From Pseudomonadota bacterium (GTDB lineage Bacteria > Bdellovibrionota > UBA1018 > CAIMNF01): a DNA stretch of 6,427 nucleotides. The notes under the pieces are model-generated. The model searched no databases, was not told where the DNA came from, and saw only the letters and a list, made by a program, of their open reading frames with translations. Below are positions 6,053-6,427 of the stretch, in pieces. The first letter of the stretch is position 1; every line of letters starts with the position of its first letter. The translations under genes and the position numbers were made by a program. The stretch is from assembly GCA_027482725.1 (NCBI GenBank), contig JAIXVT010000301.1, positions 1 through 6,427 on the forward strand. The letters are read 5' to 3'.

Positions 6053-6079
6053 GTGTCGGAGTCCTGACGGAAAACTTGA
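6053..6079 (-). promoter_or_regulatory. Sigma-28 (FliA)-type promoter for the small Cys/His protein gene
   Basis: On the minus strand TCAAGTTT (6079-6072) is followed by exactly 11 bases and TCCGACAC (6060-6053). Against the flagellar sigma consensus TAAAGTTT-N11-GCCGATAA the boxes match at 7/8 and 5/8 positions, including the AAG and CCGA cores. Transcription would begin near 6046, about 20 bases before the ATG, just leaving room for the Shine-Dalgarno. Position, spacing and sequence agree, but there is no experimental support here. Confidence 0.6.
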
Positions 6080-6114
6080 GGTATTTTTTTGGCGAAAGCT
6101 CCAAACAAGACCGA

Positions 6115-6142
6115 TTGATTAAATAAGGCTTTCGGCTATAAT
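6115..6142 (+). promoter_or_regulatory. Sigma-70-type promoter for the right-end gene(s)
   Basis: TTGATT (6115-6120), a 16-base spacer, then a perfect TATAAT (6137-6142). Expected start of transcription is near 6149, about 17 bases before the TTG start at 6166. It faces away from the sigma-28-type promoter on the other strand, with the two start points about 100 bases apart. Confidence 0.55.
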
Positions 6143-6165
6143 AACGCGGTGCTTAGTTTTATACG

Positions 6166-6408
6166 TTGTCAGATACCCCTCTTTTAGCTGGTGGAGCCTT
6201 GGCCTTTTCGGGTCCTTGGGCCACAGCAACCCCATTCCCCCAAGCGCTTAAACAATGGTTTTGTGGTACGGCTCTGGATAGGGTCGAAGTCTCCCCTCAG
6301 CAGATGAGCCACGGAATTGAAACCCTGGCTCATGTCGCCCTTCAGGAGCCCGAAAATTTAACTCAAAATATTAGGGCCTGTTTTCAAAGTCGCTTGACCC
6401 TTGGGTAA
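6166..6408 (+). CDS. Small hypothetical protein (80 residues, TTG start)
   Basis: I do not recognise this protein. It begins with TTG read as Met (MSDTPLLAGG) and has a Gly/Ala/Pro-rich first third, an aromatic KQWFCG around 29-34, and a probably helical C-terminal half (about 44-75, QQMSHGIETLAHVALQEPEN then RACFQSRL). There is no convincing signal peptide or membrane helix. A stop codon 12 bases upstream in frame (6154-6156) and the TATAAT box at 6137-6142 make the TTG the earliest possible start. No Shine-Dalgarno is visible, which weakens the call; the next in-frame ATG would leave only 34 residues. Codon choice resembles the neighbouring genes. It may be the first gene of a rightward operon. 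Confidence 0.5.
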   Translation: MSDTPLLAGGALAFSGPWATATPFPQALKQWFCGTALDRVEVSPQQMSHGIETLAHVALQEPENLTQNIRACFQSRLTLG

Positions 6409-6415
6409 AAAGTTG

Positions 6416-6427
6416 ATGAAATTTCAG
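6416..6427 (+). CDS. Possible start of a further gene, cut by the window edge
   Basis: ATGAAATTTCAG (M-K-F-Q) begins seven bases after the stop of the preceding small gene, a spacing usual inside an operon. Only four codons are visible and the upstream GGG is a weak ribosome binding site, so this is tentative. Confidence 0.25.

Noticed and set aside
6027..6104. 26-residue extension of the small Cys/His protein from a TTG
   Set aside because: It would run through the sigma-28-like promoter and the Shine-Dalgarno of the ATG at 6026.

Overview
The window looks like chromosomal DNA of a Gram-negative bacterium with moderate GC content. The gene content suggests a Bdellovibrio-like deltaproteobacterium in the broad sense: a lipoprotein of Cys-paired RCC1-type repeats, a short HAMP-only membrane protein, a small Cys/His-rich protein preceded by a sigma-28-like promoter, and a secreted protein with a MORN-like N-terminus. 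This placement is an inference from family style. No marker gene (rRNA, ribosomal protein) is present to fix it. I see no mobile element, tRNA, rRNA or CRISPR array.

Positions 1-3715 (minus strand) hold a tightly packed four-gene operon. Its order of transcription is a cytoplasmic coiled-coil protein (starts 3715), a two-helix membrane protein ending in a HAMP domain (2549), a Cys-paired RCC1-like lipoprotein (2076), and an ArnT/PMT-type lipid-linked-sugar glycosyltransferase that runs off the left edge (628). Consecutive genes overlap by 4, 13 and 4 bases. Only the first gene has a clear Shine-Dalgarno sequence, so the other three are probably translated by coupling. The set spans cytoplasm, inner membrane and outer envelope. 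It is the best candidate here for an undescribed envelope-associated system, though no function can be assigned to it from sequence alone.

Positions 3716-3789 are a short divergent promoter region. The plus-strand gene at 3790-4875 encodes a secreted protein of unknown function with a MORN/YwqK-like N-terminal part. It runs tail to tail into a minus-strand alpha/beta hydrolase (4872-5639), and their stop codons share bases. The hydrolase carries an intact Ser-Asp-His triad. A run of nine C (coding strand) lies between the nucleophile and the Asp/His, which is a possible slippage site.

Positions 5640-6165 hold a small minus-strand gene for a 74-residue Cys/His (probable zinc-binding) protein. 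It has a strong ribosome binding site and a good match to a flagellar sigma-28 promoter. After its TAA stop the same frame stays open for 33 codons of protein-like sequence. At the right end a TTGATT-N16-TATAAT promoter points rightward into a small hypothetical gene (6166-6408), followed seven bases later by the possible first codons of another gene at the edge.
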